From: Burkholderia seminalis DSM 23518
GTDB lineage: Bacteria > Pseudomonadota > Gammaproteobacteria > Burkholderiales > Burkholderiaceae
Assembly (NCBI RefSeq): GCF_902832885.1
Contig: NZ_CADFDK010000027.1
Location: 1-32,196, forward strand
Length of the DNA stretch: 32,196 nt
Reading direction: 5' to 3'
In this document: piece by piece, positions 7,748 through 17,581 of the stretch
How positions within the stretch are numbered: the stretch's first letter is position 1
How the letters are laid out: each line of letters starts with the position of its first letter
Notes under the pieces: generated by a model
What the model was told of the DNA's origin: nothing
Database searches by the model: none
Seen by the model: the letters and a program-made list of their open reading frames with translations, nothing else
Program-made: the position numbers and the translations under genes

Positions 7748-9148
7748 ATGGAAATCTTCGATGCATTCCATCTCGCCCGATTGCAATTCGCATTCACGGT
7801 GTCGTTCCACATCGTGTTTCCCGCGATCAGCATCGGCATGGCGAGCTTCCTGGCGGTGCTGGAATGGCGTTATCTCGTCACCGGCGACGCCGCCTACAAA
7901 TCCATGTTCCAGTTCTGGTCGAAGATCTTCGCGATCGGCTTCGGGATGGGCGTGGTCTCCGGCGTCGTGATGGCGTACGAGTTCGGCACCAACTGGGCCG
8001 GCTTTTCGCGCGTCGCGGGCAACATCACGGGGCCGCTGCTCACGTATGAAGTGCTGACTGCGTTCTTCCTCGAGGCCGGCTTCCTCGGCGTGATGCTGTT
8101 CGGCTGGCAGCGCGTCAGCCCGCGTGCGCATTTCTTCGCGACGCTGATGGTCGCGGTCGGCACGCTGATCTCGACGTTCTGGATCCTCGCGTCGAACAGC
8201 TTCATGCAGACGCCGCAGGGCTACAAGATCGAAAACGGCCTGGTCGTGCCGGTCGACTGGTTCAAGATCGTCTTCAACCCGTCGTTCCCGTACCGTCTCG
8301 TGCACATGACGATCGCGGCGTTCATCGTCGCGGGTTTCATCGTCGCCGCGTGCGGCGCGTGGCACCTGCTGAAGGGCCGTCGCGACGAGCCGGTGAAGCG
8401 CAGCTTCTCGATGGCGCTGTGGATGCTGCTGGTGCTCGCGCCGATCCAGATCGTCGTCGGCGACGCGCACGGGCTGAACACGCGTGAATACCAGCCGGCG
8501 AAGATCGCGGCGATCGAAGGGCTGTGGGAAACCGAGAAGGGCGGCACGGCGCTGAACCTCGTCGGGCTGCCCGACATGCAGGCCGAAACCACGCGCTATG
8601 CGATCCAGGTGCCGCACCTCGGCAGCCTGATCCTCACGCACAGCTGGGACGGCGAGATTCGCGGGCTGAAGGAATTCCCGCCGCAGGACCGCCCGTATTC
8701 GCCGATCATCTTCTGGACGTTCCGGATCATGGCCGGTCTCGGGATGCTGATGCTGCTCACCGCGCTGCTCGGGTTGCTGCTGAGAAAGGGCGGGCGCCTC
8801 TATGAAACGCGCTGGTTCCAGTGGTTCGTGGTCTGCATGGGGCCTTCCGGCATCGTCGCGCTGCTGGCCGGCTGGATCACGACCGAGGTCGGGCGGCAGC
8901 CGTGGACCGTCTATGGCGTACTACGCACCATCGACTCGGTCTCCCCGCTCAACGCTCAGCAGGTCGGCGTGTCGCTGCTGGTCTTCGTGGTCGTGTATTT
9001 CCTGGTATTCGGAACAGGTATCTACTACATGATGAAACTGATGAGGCGCGGGCCGGCGGCCCAGGCCGGGTACATCGAGCTGCACCGGCATCCGGGGCTG
9101 CGCAAGAGCGCGCTGTCCACGCCGCTGAACGTCACCGAAGCGGAGTAA
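7748..9148 (+). CDS. cydA: Cytochrome bd / cyanide-insensitive quinol oxidase subunit I
   Basis: 466-residue subunit I of a bd-type quinol oxidase, an inner-membrane terminal oxidase reducing O2 to water. Seen: an N-terminal helix starting MEIFDAFHLARLQFAF with a heme-ligand His (about residue 21), several hydrophobic helices and the GRQPWTVYGVLRT motif. The protein is shorter than E. coli CydA (about 522), which fits the short Q-loop, cyanide-insensitive (CioA) branch. The ATG at 7748 was chosen because homology starts there. It is followed after 3 bp by cydB. No small CydX-like or DUF2474 gene was found in the operon. Confidence 0.95.
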   Translation: MEIFDAFHLARLQFAFTVSFHIVFPAISIGMASFLAVLEWRYLVTGDAAYKSMFQFWSKIFAIGFGMGVVSGVVMAYEFGTNWAGFSRVAGNITGPLLTYEVLTAFFLEAGFLGVMLFGWQRVSPRAHFFATLMVAVGTLISTFWILASNSFMQTPQGYKIENGLVVPVDWFKIVFNPSFPYRLVHMTIAAFIVAGFIVAACGAWHLLKGRRDEPVKRSFSMALWMLLVLAPIQIVVGDAHGLNTREYQPAKIAAIEGLWETEKGGTALNLVGLPDMQAETTRYAIQVPHLGSLILTHSWDGEIRGLKEFPPQDRPYSPIIFWTFRIMAGLGMLMLLTALLGLLLRKGGRLYETRWFQWFVVCMGPSGIVALLAGWITTEVGRQPWTVYGVLRTIDSVSPLNAQQVGVSLLVFVVVYFLVFGTGIYYMMKLMRRGPAAQAGYIELHRHPGLRKSALSTPLNVTEAE

Positions 9149-9151
9149 GCC

Positions 9152-10159
9152 ATGCACATCGATCTTCCTGTCGTGTGGGCCGCGATCATCGGCCTCGGCG
9201 TATTCATCTACGTGATGCTGGACGGTTTCGATCTCGGGATCGGCCTGCTGTTTCCGTTCTTCGACGCGAAGGCCGAGCGCCAGGTGATGCTCGACACCGT
9301 CGCGCCGGTGTGGGACGGCAACGAGACGTTCCTCGTGCTCGGCGGCGCGGGCCTCTATGGCGCGTTCCCGGTCGTGTATTCGACGCTGCTGCCGGCGAAC
9401 TACCTGCCGCTGGTGCTGATGCTGGTCGGCCTGATTTTCCGGGGCGCGGCGTTCGAGCTGCGCGCGAAGGCCACCCGCACGCAGCACATGTGGGATCTCG
9501 CGTTCATCGGCGGCTCGGCGCTCGCCGCGTTCTGCCAGGGGATCGTGCTCGGTTCGCTGCTGCAGGGCATCAAGATCGAGAACAACCAGTTCGCGGGCGG
9601 GCCGTTCGACTGGCTGTCGCCGTTCAGCCTGCTGTGCGGGATCGGCGTGCTCGTCACGTATGCGACGCTCGGCTGCGGCTGGCTGATCCTGAAGGTCGAC
9701 GGCGAGCTGCAGCGCAAGATGCGGCTGCTGATGAAGCCGCTCGCGGGCGTGCTGCTCGCCGTGATGGGCGTGGTGAGCCTGTGGACCGTGATCGGGCTGC
9801 CGGCCGTCGCGCACCGCTGGTTCGGCAGCGGCAACCTCGTCTGGTTCCTGCCGGTGCCGGTTCTCGTCGTCGCATGCGTGTGGGGCATCTTCCACACGGT
9901 GAAGCGTGCGCACGAGGCCACGCCGTTCCTGCTGACGCTCGCGCTCGTGTTCCTCGGCTACACGGGGCTCGTGATCAGCATCTGGCCGAACATCGTGCCG
10001 CCGTCGCTGACGATCTGGGACGCGTCGTCGAGCCATTCGAGCCAGCTGTTCGCGCTCGTCGGCACCGTGATCGTGCTGCCGATCATCCTCGTGTACAACG
10101 CGATGCAATACCGCGTGTTCCGCGGCAAGGTGCGCGAGGGCGACATCGGTTATCACTGA
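9152..10159 (+). CDS. cydB: Cytochrome bd / cyanide-insensitive quinol oxidase subunit II
   Basis: 335-residue integral membrane subunit II, partner of the preceding CydA. It begins MHIDLPVVWAAIIGLGVFIY and contains the conserved MLDGFDLGIG and VWDGNETFLVLGG segments and GLIFRG...FE of the family. About eight or nine hydrophobic helices are visible. It starts 3 bp after the cydA stop, so the two are one transcription unit. The short spacing and the CioA-like partner favour the CioAB name over classical CydAB. Confidence 0.95.
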   Translation: MHIDLPVVWAAIIGLGVFIYVMLDGFDLGIGLLFPFFDAKAERQVMLDTVAPVWDGNETFLVLGGAGLYGAFPVVYSTLLPANYLPLVLMLVGLIFRGAAFELRAKATRTQHMWDLAFIGGSALAAFCQGIVLGSLLQGIKIENNQFAGGPFDWLSPFSLLCGIGVLVTYATLGCGWLILKVDGELQRKMRLLMKPLAGVLLAVMGVVSLWTVIGLPAVAHRWFGSGNLVWFLPVPVLVVACVWGIFHTVKRAHEATPFLLTLALVFLGYTGLVISIWPNIVPPSLTIWDASSSHSSQLFALVGTVIVLPIILVYNAMQYRVFRGKVREGDIGYH

Positions 10160-10237
10160 GCGGCATGCGAGGTGACGGGGCGCGGCGTGCGCGTATCATC
10201 ACGCGCAGCGCGGCGCCCGGCACGGCATCCGACGGAA

Positions 10238-10262
10238 AGCGGCCCGCCATGCGCGGGCCGCT
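10238..10262 (+). terminator. GC-rich hairpin after cydB
   Basis: A perfect 9-bp stem, AGCGGCCCG (10238-10246) with CGGGCCGCT (10254-10262), encloses a 7-base loop about 80 bp after the cydB stop. No T-run follows, so it may be a weak terminator or an mRNA-stabilising hairpin between cydB and the bestrophin gene. Confidence 0.4.
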
Positions 10263-10319
10263 GCGCATCGGGTGCGGGCGCAACGGGTTGCGTATTCCTT
10301 TGGCAGTCGAGAAAACATC

Positions 10320-11240
10320 ATGATCGTCCGACCACGACAGAACTGGCTCAGGATGCTGTTCGTATGGAACGGCTCCGTGCTCCAATCGATCATTCCGCAG
10401 CTCGTGTTCATGGCGATCGTCAGCACGCTGGCGGTCTTCACGAACGGGCGCATCTTCGGCGAGAAGATTCCGCTCAACACCGCGCCGTTTACGCTGTTCG
10501 GGCTCGCGCTCGCGATCTTCCTCGGGTTTCGCAACAACGCGAGCTTCGAGCGTTTCAAGGAGGCGCGGCATCTGTGGGGCAACCTGCTGATCGCCGCGCG
10601 CGCCGTGACGTCGCAACTGCATCGCTACCTGCCCGACGGCGTGAGCGACGCCGAGCGCAACCGGCTTGCCGACCTGCTGATCGCGCTTGCGTATGCGCTG
10701 AAGCATCAATTGCGTCATACCGACCCGACCGCGGACCTGCTGCGCATTCTCGGGGCGGAGCGCACGGCCGCGCTCGGCGGCAAATGCTACAAGCCGGTCG
10801 CGATCCTCGACGAACTGCGCGGCGGCATCGTTCGTGCGCTGGGCCCCGCGCCCGGCAGCGGCACGACCTGCTGGATGTTCGAGACGCAACTCGACGAGCT
10901 CGGCAAGTCGGTGGGCGGTTGCGAGCGCATCCTGTCGACGCCGATCCCGTTTTCATACAGCGTGCTGCTGCATCGCACCGTCTATGCGTATTGCGTGCTG
11001 CTGCCGTTCGGGCTCGTCGATTCGACGGAGTTCTTCACGCCGCTGATCTGCGTGTTCATTGCCTACACGCTGATCGCGCTCGAAGCGATCGCGAACGAAG
11101 TGGCCGAACCGTTCGGCCTTGCGCCGAATGCGCTCGCGCTCGACGCGATCACGCGCACGATCGAGCGGTCGGTGCTGGAACTCGGGGATCGGCCGATGCC
11201 GGAGGAGTTCGTGCCGGCGTCGACGTATCAGATCACGTAG
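10320..11240 (+). CDS. Bestrophin-family (UPF0187) membrane protein
   Basis: 306-residue protein of the bacterial bestrophin/YneE family, putative anion channels of the inner membrane. It starts MIVRPRQNWLRMLFVWNGSV, has two hydrophobic segments near residues 22-70, the conserved GFRNNASFERFKEAR(H)LWG stretch, and a second hydrophobic pair around residues 220-260 (CVLLPFGL...TPLICVFIAYTLIALEAIANE). The length is usual. The ATG at 10320 follows a GAGAAAA purine stretch. It is on the same strand as cydB with 160 bp and a hairpin between, so co-transcription is uncertain. Confidence 0.9.
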   Translation: MIVRPRQNWLRMLFVWNGSVLQSIIPQLVFMAIVSTLAVFTNGRIFGEKIPLNTAPFTLFGLALAIFLGFRNNASFERFKEARHLWGNLLIAARAVTSQLHRYLPDGVSDAERNRLADLLIALAYALKHQLRHTDPTADLLRILGAERTAALGGKCYKPVAILDELRGGIVRALGPAPGSGTTCWMFETQLDELGKSVGGCERILSTPIPFSYSVLLHRTVYAYCVLLPFGLVDSTEFFTPLICVFIAYTLIALEAIANEVAEPFGLAPNALALDAITRTIERSVLELGDRPMPEEFVPASTYQIT

Positions 11241-11333
11241 GGAGCGTGGTCGGTAGTGTAGTTGTCGGTAAGGTTGATCGGTCCGACCGGGAGGGGTTGT
11301 GTAGACTCGTGCTCGTTCAATGGAGCCTACACC

Positions 11334-11747
11334 ATGCAACTGCTTGATCACGTGTCGATCGGCGTTCCGGACATCGACCTGGCACGCCCCTTCTACGATG
11401 CCGTCATGACTGCGCTGGGCGCGACCAAGGTCTATGACCGGCCCAATGCGCTCGGCTATGGCGAACGTTGCAGCGCGAACGACCCTGCATCGACTTTTCT
11501 GGCGGTGTATCTGGATCCCGCCGAAATCGGGACGAGCAAGCGGCACTGGTGTTTCAAGGCCGCGTCCCGCGAGCAGGTGCATGCGTTCTTCGAGGCTGGC
11601 CTTGCCACGGGCGGCCAGTCCGACGGCGACCCCGGATTGCGGCCGCACTACCACGGCGACTACTACGCGGCCTTTCTGGTCGATCCGGCCGGCAACCGGG
11701 TCGAGGCCGTGTGTCATGCGGCGGTGCCGGCGCGCGAGCGGCCGTGA
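11334..11747 (+). CDS. VOC-superfamily (glyoxalase/bleomycin-resistance fold) protein
   Basis: 137-residue single-domain VOC protein with two beta-alpha-beta-beta-beta modules. It begins MQLLDHVSIGVPDIDLARPF, has the paired FKAASREQVHAFFEAGL helix, and ends in the typical YYAAFLVDPAGNRVEAVCH strand containing the metal-binding Glu. The metal-site His is in LLDHVSIGV. Family members include lactoylglutathione lyases and dioxygenases, and no specific substrate can be assigned. Its stop is only 9 bp from the trpS stop on the other strand, and no terminator hairpin fits between them. Confidence 0.88.
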   Translation: MQLLDHVSIGVPDIDLARPFYDAVMTALGATKVYDRPNALGYGERCSANDPASTFLAVYLDPAEIGTSKRHWCFKAASREQVHAFFEAGLATGGQSDGDPGLRPHYHGDYYAAFLVDPAGNRVEAVCHAAVPARERP

Positions 11748-11756
11748 CGGCGCTGC

Positions 11757-13146
<1,390 letters not shown>

Positions 13147-13429
13147 GCTTGCAGGCGCGGGGCGCGCCACTCCAACGGTTACTGCAACGGGTCGCGCGGG
13201 GCGACGCCGGGGTGTTGCGGGGTTCTACGGGGCTGGGTGCCGTCTGAGACACCAAGTCGCCGAGGGTGCGTTGGCGAGGTTAGCCGGTCGTGGGACATAA
13301 AAGGGAACGATCGAGTGTCGCGTATCCGCTTCCATGCCGATGTGACGCGCATGCTACCAGTTCGACGATGCGGACACAGTCAAGAATTGTCGGGCGGCTC
13401 GATCGGCTCTCCGTCGGTCCGGCGAGGCA

Positions 13430-13683
13430 GACTATCGCCGCGGGCTCACGGAGCTCGAGCAGTGGGTCGAGCTTGCCCGTGGATACGCCGTCGCAAGCGT
13501 GAATCGTGAGTGGGTGACGCTGTACTGGCGGATCGGTGGCGACGTTCTCGAACGCCAGGAACGACAAGGGTGGGGCGAAGGTCATCGATCGGCTGGCGCA
13601 GGACCCGAAGGCTGCGTTTCCCGACATGCGGAGATTCTGCCCGCGCAACCTGAACGACGTATGGGCTCTGCTGCAAGCGTGGT
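13430..13683 (+). pseudogene. Frameshifted, truncated DUF1016 (YhcG-type) remnant
   Basis: Reading from 13430 gives a stretch ending VNREWVTLYWRIGGDVLERQ, then ERQGWG. This is the conserved N-terminal region of DUF1016/YhcG proteins, which are linked to PD-(D/E)XK nucleases. At about 13572 the frame breaks, apparently by loss of two bases. It resumes in the next frame as AKVIDRLAQDPKAAFPDM and then RRFCPRNLN. Homology stops near 13683, so the nuclease half is missing. There is no start codon in a sensible place. It sits between the trpS region and the flavin monooxygenase and is probably debris from an acquired gene. Confidence 0.8.
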
Positions 13684-13849
13684 CATCGTCGGTACCTCCA
13701 TCGCTCCCGCCCCAGCTTTTTTCTCGTCAACACCAACAAAAAACATCATTTCGCGCCAGGCGGCCTGTCCGCAGAATGTCTCCATTCCCACTCGCCCGAC
13801 AGCACGAACGTCGCAGCGAGCCGCACGTCAGAAGCTGAAGGAGACAGCC
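13684..13849. other. Non-coding spacer before the flavin monooxygenase
   Basis: After the DUF1016 debris comes a locally A/T-richer stretch (about 13720-13760, with runs of T and A) and then ordinary GC-rich sequence. A strong AAGGAGA ribosome-binding site for the next gene lies at 13838-13844. I could not place -35 and -10 boxes. The stretch upstream of the remnant (13147-13429) shows nothing I can name. Confidence 0.4.
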
Positions 13850-15172
13850 GTGGCAGTCGAAACAACCTCAATCGATACGCTCGTCGTCGGCGCCGGGCAG
13901 GCCGGCGTGGCCATGAGCGAGCATCTGGGCAAGCTGGGCGTGCCCCATCTCGTGCTGGAGCGCGACCGCATCGCCGAGCGCTGGCGCACCGGGCGCTGGG
14001 ATTCGCTGGTCGCGAACGGCCCCGCGTGGCACGACCGTTTCCCGGGGCTCGAATTCGACGGCCTCGATCCCGATGCGTTCGCATCGAAAGACCAGGTCGC
14101 CGATTACTTCGAAGCGTATGCGCGCAAGTTCAACGCGCCGATCCGCACGGGCGTCGACGTGACGAACGTCGTGCGCAACACCGGCAAGCCGGGCTTCGTC
14201 GTCGAGACGTCCGACGGCACGATCGAGGCGAACCGCGTGGTCGTCGCGACGGGGCCGTTCCAGCGCCCGGTCGTTCCGCCGATCGCGCCGGACGATGCGC
14301 GCCTCGTGCAGATCCATTCCGCCGACTATCGCAATCCGGGCCAGCTTCCGGACGGCGCGGTGCTGGTGGTCGGCGCCGGCTCGTCGGGCGTGCAGATCGC
14401 CGACGAGCTGCAGCGCGCGGGTCGGCAGGTGTATCTGTCGGTCGGGCCGCACGATCGCCCGCCGCGCGCGTATCGCGGCCGCGACTTCTGCTGGTGGCTC
14501 GGCGTGCTCGGCGAATGGGACAAGGAAGTCGCGACGCCCGGCCGCGAACACGTGACGATCGCGGTGAGCGGGGCGCGCGGCGGCCACACGGTCGATTTCC
14601 GCGCGCTCGCGAACCAGGGCGTGACGCTCGTCGGGCTGACGAAGTCGTTCGACGGCGGCGTGGCCGTGTTCGAACGCGATCTCGCGGTCAATCTCGCCCG
14701 CGGCGACGAGAACTACCTGTCGCTGCTCGACGCGGCCGATGCCTACGCGGCACGCAACGGCCTCGACCTGCCGGAAGAGCCGGAAGCGCGGCGCATCCTG
14801 CCGAACCCCGACTGCGTCGCGCATCCGATCCTCGCGCTCGATCTCGCCGGCGCGGGCGTCACGTCGATCGTCTGGGCGACTGGCTACGCAGTCGACTACG
14901 GTTGGCTCAACGTCGACGCGTTCGCGCCGAACGGCAAGCCGCAGCACCAGCGCGGCGTGTCGAAGGAGCCCGGCATCTATTTCCTCGGGTTGCCGTGGCT
15001 GTCGCGGCGCGGCTCCAGCTTCATCTGGGGCGTGTGGCACGACGCGAAACACATCGCCGATCACATCGTCACGCAACGCAAGTACCTCGCGTACCACGAC
15101 GCGTCGCAGCGTCGCGTGGCAGCCCAGCAGGCACCGGCCGACGCGCGCCCGCTCGCCGAAGCGACGAACTGA
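13850..15172 (+). CDS. Flavin-dependent monooxygenase (FMO/YUCCA-like)
   Basis: 440-residue class B-like flavoprotein monooxygenase. A GAGQAG dinucleotide fold for FAD is at residues 14-19 and a second, GAGSSG, for NADPH at about 175-180. An IHSADYRNP segment lies between them, in the place of the FMO fingerprint. An ATGYAVDYGWL motif near the C-terminus completes the FMO layout. The start is the GTG at 13850-13852, fixed by AAGGAGA at 13838-13844. It heads a run with RidA, DUF1028 and M20 genes, which suggests oxygenation of a nitrogen-containing substrate followed by hydrolysis. The substrate is not known. Confidence 0.9.
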   Translation: MAVETTSIDTLVVGAGQAGVAMSEHLGKLGVPHLVLERDRIAERWRTGRWDSLVANGPAWHDRFPGLEFDGLDPDAFASKDQVADYFEAYARKFNAPIRTGVDVTNVVRNTGKPGFVVETSDGTIEANRVVVATGPFQRPVVPPIAPDDARLVQIHSADYRNPGQLPDGAVLVVGAGSSGVQIADELQRAGRQVYLSVGPHDRPPRAYRGRDFCWWLGVLGEWDKEVATPGREHVTIAVSGARGGHTVDFRALANQGVTLVGLTKSFDGGVAVFERDLAVNLARGDENYLSLLDAADAYAARNGLDLPEEPEARRILPNPDCVAHPILALDLAGAGVTSIVWATGYAVDYGWLNVDAFAPNGKPQHQRGVSKEPGIYFLGLPWLSRRGSSFIWGVWHDAKHIADHIVTQRKYLAYHDASQRRVAAQQAPADARPLAEATN

Positions 15173-15256
15173 CCACCTGACGGACCGACACGCATCCGCT
15201 GCGCCGCGGCCGCTTCCGGCGCGGCGGGCGTACCCACCGACACTCGAAGGACCTCG

Positions 15257-15694
15257 ATGAGCCAGCCTACCCATACGCGTATCCGCATGTTCAACACCAA
15301 GGATACCTACCCGAACCAGACGCTCGACAACGACCTGTGCCAGGCCGTGCGCGCCGGCAACACCGTCTACGTGCGCGGCCAGGTCGGCACCGATTTCGAC
15401 GGCAACCTGATCGGTCTCGGCGATCCGCGCGCGCAGGCCGAGCAGGCGATGAAGAACGTCAAGCAGCTGCTGGAGGAAGCCGGCAGCGACCTCACGCATA
15501 TCGTGAAGACGACGACCTACCTGATCGATCCGCGTTATCGCGAACCGGTGTACCAGGAAGTCGGCAAGTGGCTGAAGGGCGTCTATCCGATCTCGACGGG
15601 GCTCGTCGTCTCGGCGCTCGGCCAGCCGCAATGGCTGATGGAGATCGACGTGATCGCGGTGGTCCCCGACAACTGGCAGCCGAACCGCGCATAG
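15257..15694 (+). CDS. RidA-family (YjgF/RutC-like) protein
   Basis: 145-residue RidA-superfamily protein. Members hydrolyse reactive enamine/imine intermediates or act in pyrimidine and related catabolism (RutC). Seen: GNTVYVRGQVGTDFDGN, the ARAQAEQAMKN-like helix (here DPRAQAEQAMKNVKQLLEEAG) and a C-terminal EIDVIAVV strand. The canonical RidA Arg is not obvious in this copy, so it probably belongs to a divergent subfamily. AAGGA precedes the ATG at 15257. It lies 84 bp after the monooxygenase and 8 bp before the DUF1028 gene, so it is in one operon and probably removes an unstable intermediate of that pathway. Confidence 0.9.
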   Translation: MSQPTHTRIRMFNTKDTYPNQTLDNDLCQAVRAGNTVYVRGQVGTDFDGNLIGLGDPRAQAEQAMKNVKQLLEEAGSDLTHIVKTTTYLIDPRYREPVYQEVGKWLKGVYPISTGLVVSALGQPQWLMEIDVIAVVPDNWQPNRA

Positions 15695-15702
15695 GAGGCG
15701 AC

Positions 15703-16380
15703 ATGACTTTCTCCATCGTCGGGCGCTGCCCGGAGACAGGCCAGCTCGGGATCGCGATCAGTTCGTCGAGCATCGCGGTGGGCGCGCGCTGCCCGTGGGT
15801 GCGCGCGGGCGTGGGCGCCGTCGCGACGCAGAACATCACGCTGCCGGCGCTCGGGCCGCAGATTCTCGATCTGATCGAGCACGACCAGCTTGCGCCGGCC
15901 GCGGTGCTCGACCGCGCGCTCAGCGCGAACGGCTGGAGCCAGTACCGGCAGGTCACGGTGATCGACGGGCAGGGGCAGACGGCGTGTTTCACCGGCAAGG
16001 AAGCGCTCGGCACCCATCACGCGGTGCAGGGCGAGCAGTGCGTGGCGGCCGGCAACCTGCTGGCCGCGCCGGCCGTGATCGACGCGATGGCGCGGGCGTT
16101 CGAACAGGCGCACGGCCCGCTCGCCGATCGCCTGCTGGCCGCGATGCATGCCGCGATGGCGGCCGGCGGCGAAGCCGGTCCGGTACATTCGGCCGCGTTG
16201 AAGGTGGCCGGCGACGTGACCTGGCCGATCGTCGACCTGCGCGTCGACTGGGCCGATACCGATCCGATCGGGCAACTCGATGCGCTGTGGCGCGCGTATC
16301 GGCCGCAGATGCAGGACTACCAGACGCGCGCGCTGAACCCGACCGCCGCGCCGAGCTACGGAGTGCCGGGCGATGAGTGA
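15703..16380 (+). CDS. DUF1028 domain protein
   Basis: 225-residue DUF1028 protein. It begins MTFSIVGRCPETGQLGIAIS and has the conserved SSIAVGARCPWVRAGVGAVATQN stretch of the family in two parts. DUF1028 proteins have an Ntn-hydrolase-like fold and are often encoded with RidA and M20 peptidase genes, but their reaction is not established. The ATG at 15703 follows AGGAGG. The gene ends with GATGAGTGA, and the next gene's ATG (16373) lies inside, giving an 8-bp overlap and tight coupling. Confidence 0.92.
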   Translation: MTFSIVGRCPETGQLGIAISSSSIAVGARCPWVRAGVGAVATQNITLPALGPQILDLIEHDQLAPAAVLDRALSANGWSQYRQVTVIDGQGQTACFTGKEALGTHHAVQGEQCVAAGNLLAAPAVIDAMARAFEQAHGPLADRLLAAMHAAMAAGGEAGPVHSAALKVAGDVTWPIVDLRVDWADTDPIGQLDALWRAYRPQMQDYQTRALNPTAAPSYGVPGDE

Positions 16381-17536
16381 CACGTCGAGCCGTGCGCTGC
16401 TCGAACGGCTGGTCGGTTTCGCCACGGTCAGCCGCGATTCGAACCTCGAGATGATCGGCTTCATCCGCGACCATCTCGCGGGTTTCGGCGTGGCGAGCGA
16501 GCTGTTCTACAACGCCGAGCGCACGAAGGCGAGCCTGTACGCGACGATCGGCCCGCGCGATCGCGGCGGCATCGCGCTGTCGGGTCACACCGACGTGGTG
16601 CCGGTCGACGGGCAGGCGTGGACGGTCGAGCCGTTCCGGCTGACCGAGCGCGACGGCCGCCTGTATGGCCGCGGCACGGCCGACATGAAGGGCTTCATCG
16701 CGTCGGCACTCGCGGCCGTTCCGGCGTTCGTGTCGCGGCCTTTGAGCATGCCGGTGCATTTCGCGTTCTCCTATGACGAGGAAGTCGGTTGCCTCGGCGT
16801 GCGGCCGATGCTCGACGTGCTGGCCGCGCGCGAGCATCGGCCGCGGCTGTGCCTGATCGGCGAGCCGACCGAACTGAAGCCGGTGCTCGGTCACAAGGGC
16901 AAGCTCGCGATGCGTTGTCACGTGAAGGGCGCCGCGTGTCACTCGGCGTACGCCCCGTCGGGCGTCAACGCGATCGACTATGCGGCGAAGCTGATCGGCC
17001 GGCTCGGCGAGATCGGCGCGGCGCTCGCGCGACCCGAGCGGCACGACGGCCGTTTCGATCCGCCGTTCTCGACCGTGCAGACGGGACTGATCAAGGGCGG
17101 CCGCGCATTGAACATCGTGCCGGCCGAATGCGAGTTCGATTTCGAGGTGCGTGCGCTGCCGGATTTCGACGCGCACGACGTGCCGAGGACGCTGCAGGAC
17201 TACGCGGAATCCGAGCTGTTGCCGAAGATGCGTGCGGTGCAGCCCGATACCGACATTCGATTGCGGCCGCTGGGCGCGTATCCTGGGCTGGCCACCGCGC
17301 CGGACAGTGAAGCTGCGCGCCTGCTCGCGATGTTGAGCGGTTCCGACGCATTCGGCACGGTCGCGTTCGGCACCGAGGGCGGACTGTTCGGGCAGGCCGG
17401 CATTCCGACCGTGGTGTGCGGGCCCGGCAGCATGGACCAGGGGCACAAGCCCGACGAGTTCGTCACGCTCGAGCAACTGCACGGCTGCGACGCGATGCTG
17501 GATCGCCTGGCCGCGCATCTTTCCTCGGCGGCCTGA
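16373..17536 (+). CDS. M20-family deacylase, annotated as acetylornithine deacetylase (ArgE-like)
   Basis: 387-residue zinc metallohydrolase of the M20 family. Metal and catalytic residues are visible: SGHTDVVPV (His72, Asp74), YGRGTADMKGF (Asp104) and DEEVG (Glu136/137). The dimerisation domain follows. The overall match is to ArgE-type acetylornithine deacetylases. Burkholderia makes ornithine mainly by the ArgJ route, and this gene sits in a catabolic operon, overlapping DUF1028 by 8 bp. It more likely cleaves an N-acyl (for example N-formyl or N-carbamoyl) intermediate of that pathway. I therefore leave out the symbol argE. Confidence 0.88.
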   Translation: MSDTSSRALLERLVGFATVSRDSNLEMIGFIRDHLAGFGVASELFYNAERTKASLYATIGPRDRGGIALSGHTDVVPVDGQAWTVEPFRLTERDGRLYGRGTADMKGFIASALAAVPAFVSRPLSMPVHFAFSYDEEVGCLGVRPMLDVLAAREHRPRLCLIGEPTELKPVLGHKGKLAMRCHVKGAACHSAYAPSGVNAIDYAAKLIGRLGEIGAALARPERHDGRFDPPFSTVQTGLIKGGRALNIVPAECEFDFEVRALPDFDAHDVPRTLQDYAESELLPKMRAVQPDTDIRLRPLGAYPGLATAPDSEAARLLAMLSGSDAFGTVAFGTEGGLFGQAGIPTVVCGPGSMDQGHKPDEFVTLEQLHGCDAMLDRLAAHLSSAA

Positions 17537-17551
17537 GCCTGCAGCCTGGAT

Positions 17552-17578
17552 GCATGCGCCGCGTCCCGCGGCGCGTGC
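17552..17578. terminator. Bidirectional hairpin between convergent genes
   Basis: A 12-bp stem with one G-T pair (17552-17563 with 17567-17578; core GCGCCGCG/CGCGGCGC) and a 3-base loop lies between the M20 gene stop (17536) and the LysR stop (17582). The position between convergent genes fits a shared terminator. T-runs are absent on both strands. Confidence 0.55.
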
Positions 17579-17581
17579 GCT

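Noticed and set aside
10160-10319. A small CydX/DUF2474-type gene after cydB
   Set aside because: The short frames here are not hydrophobic and lack ribosome-binding sites.
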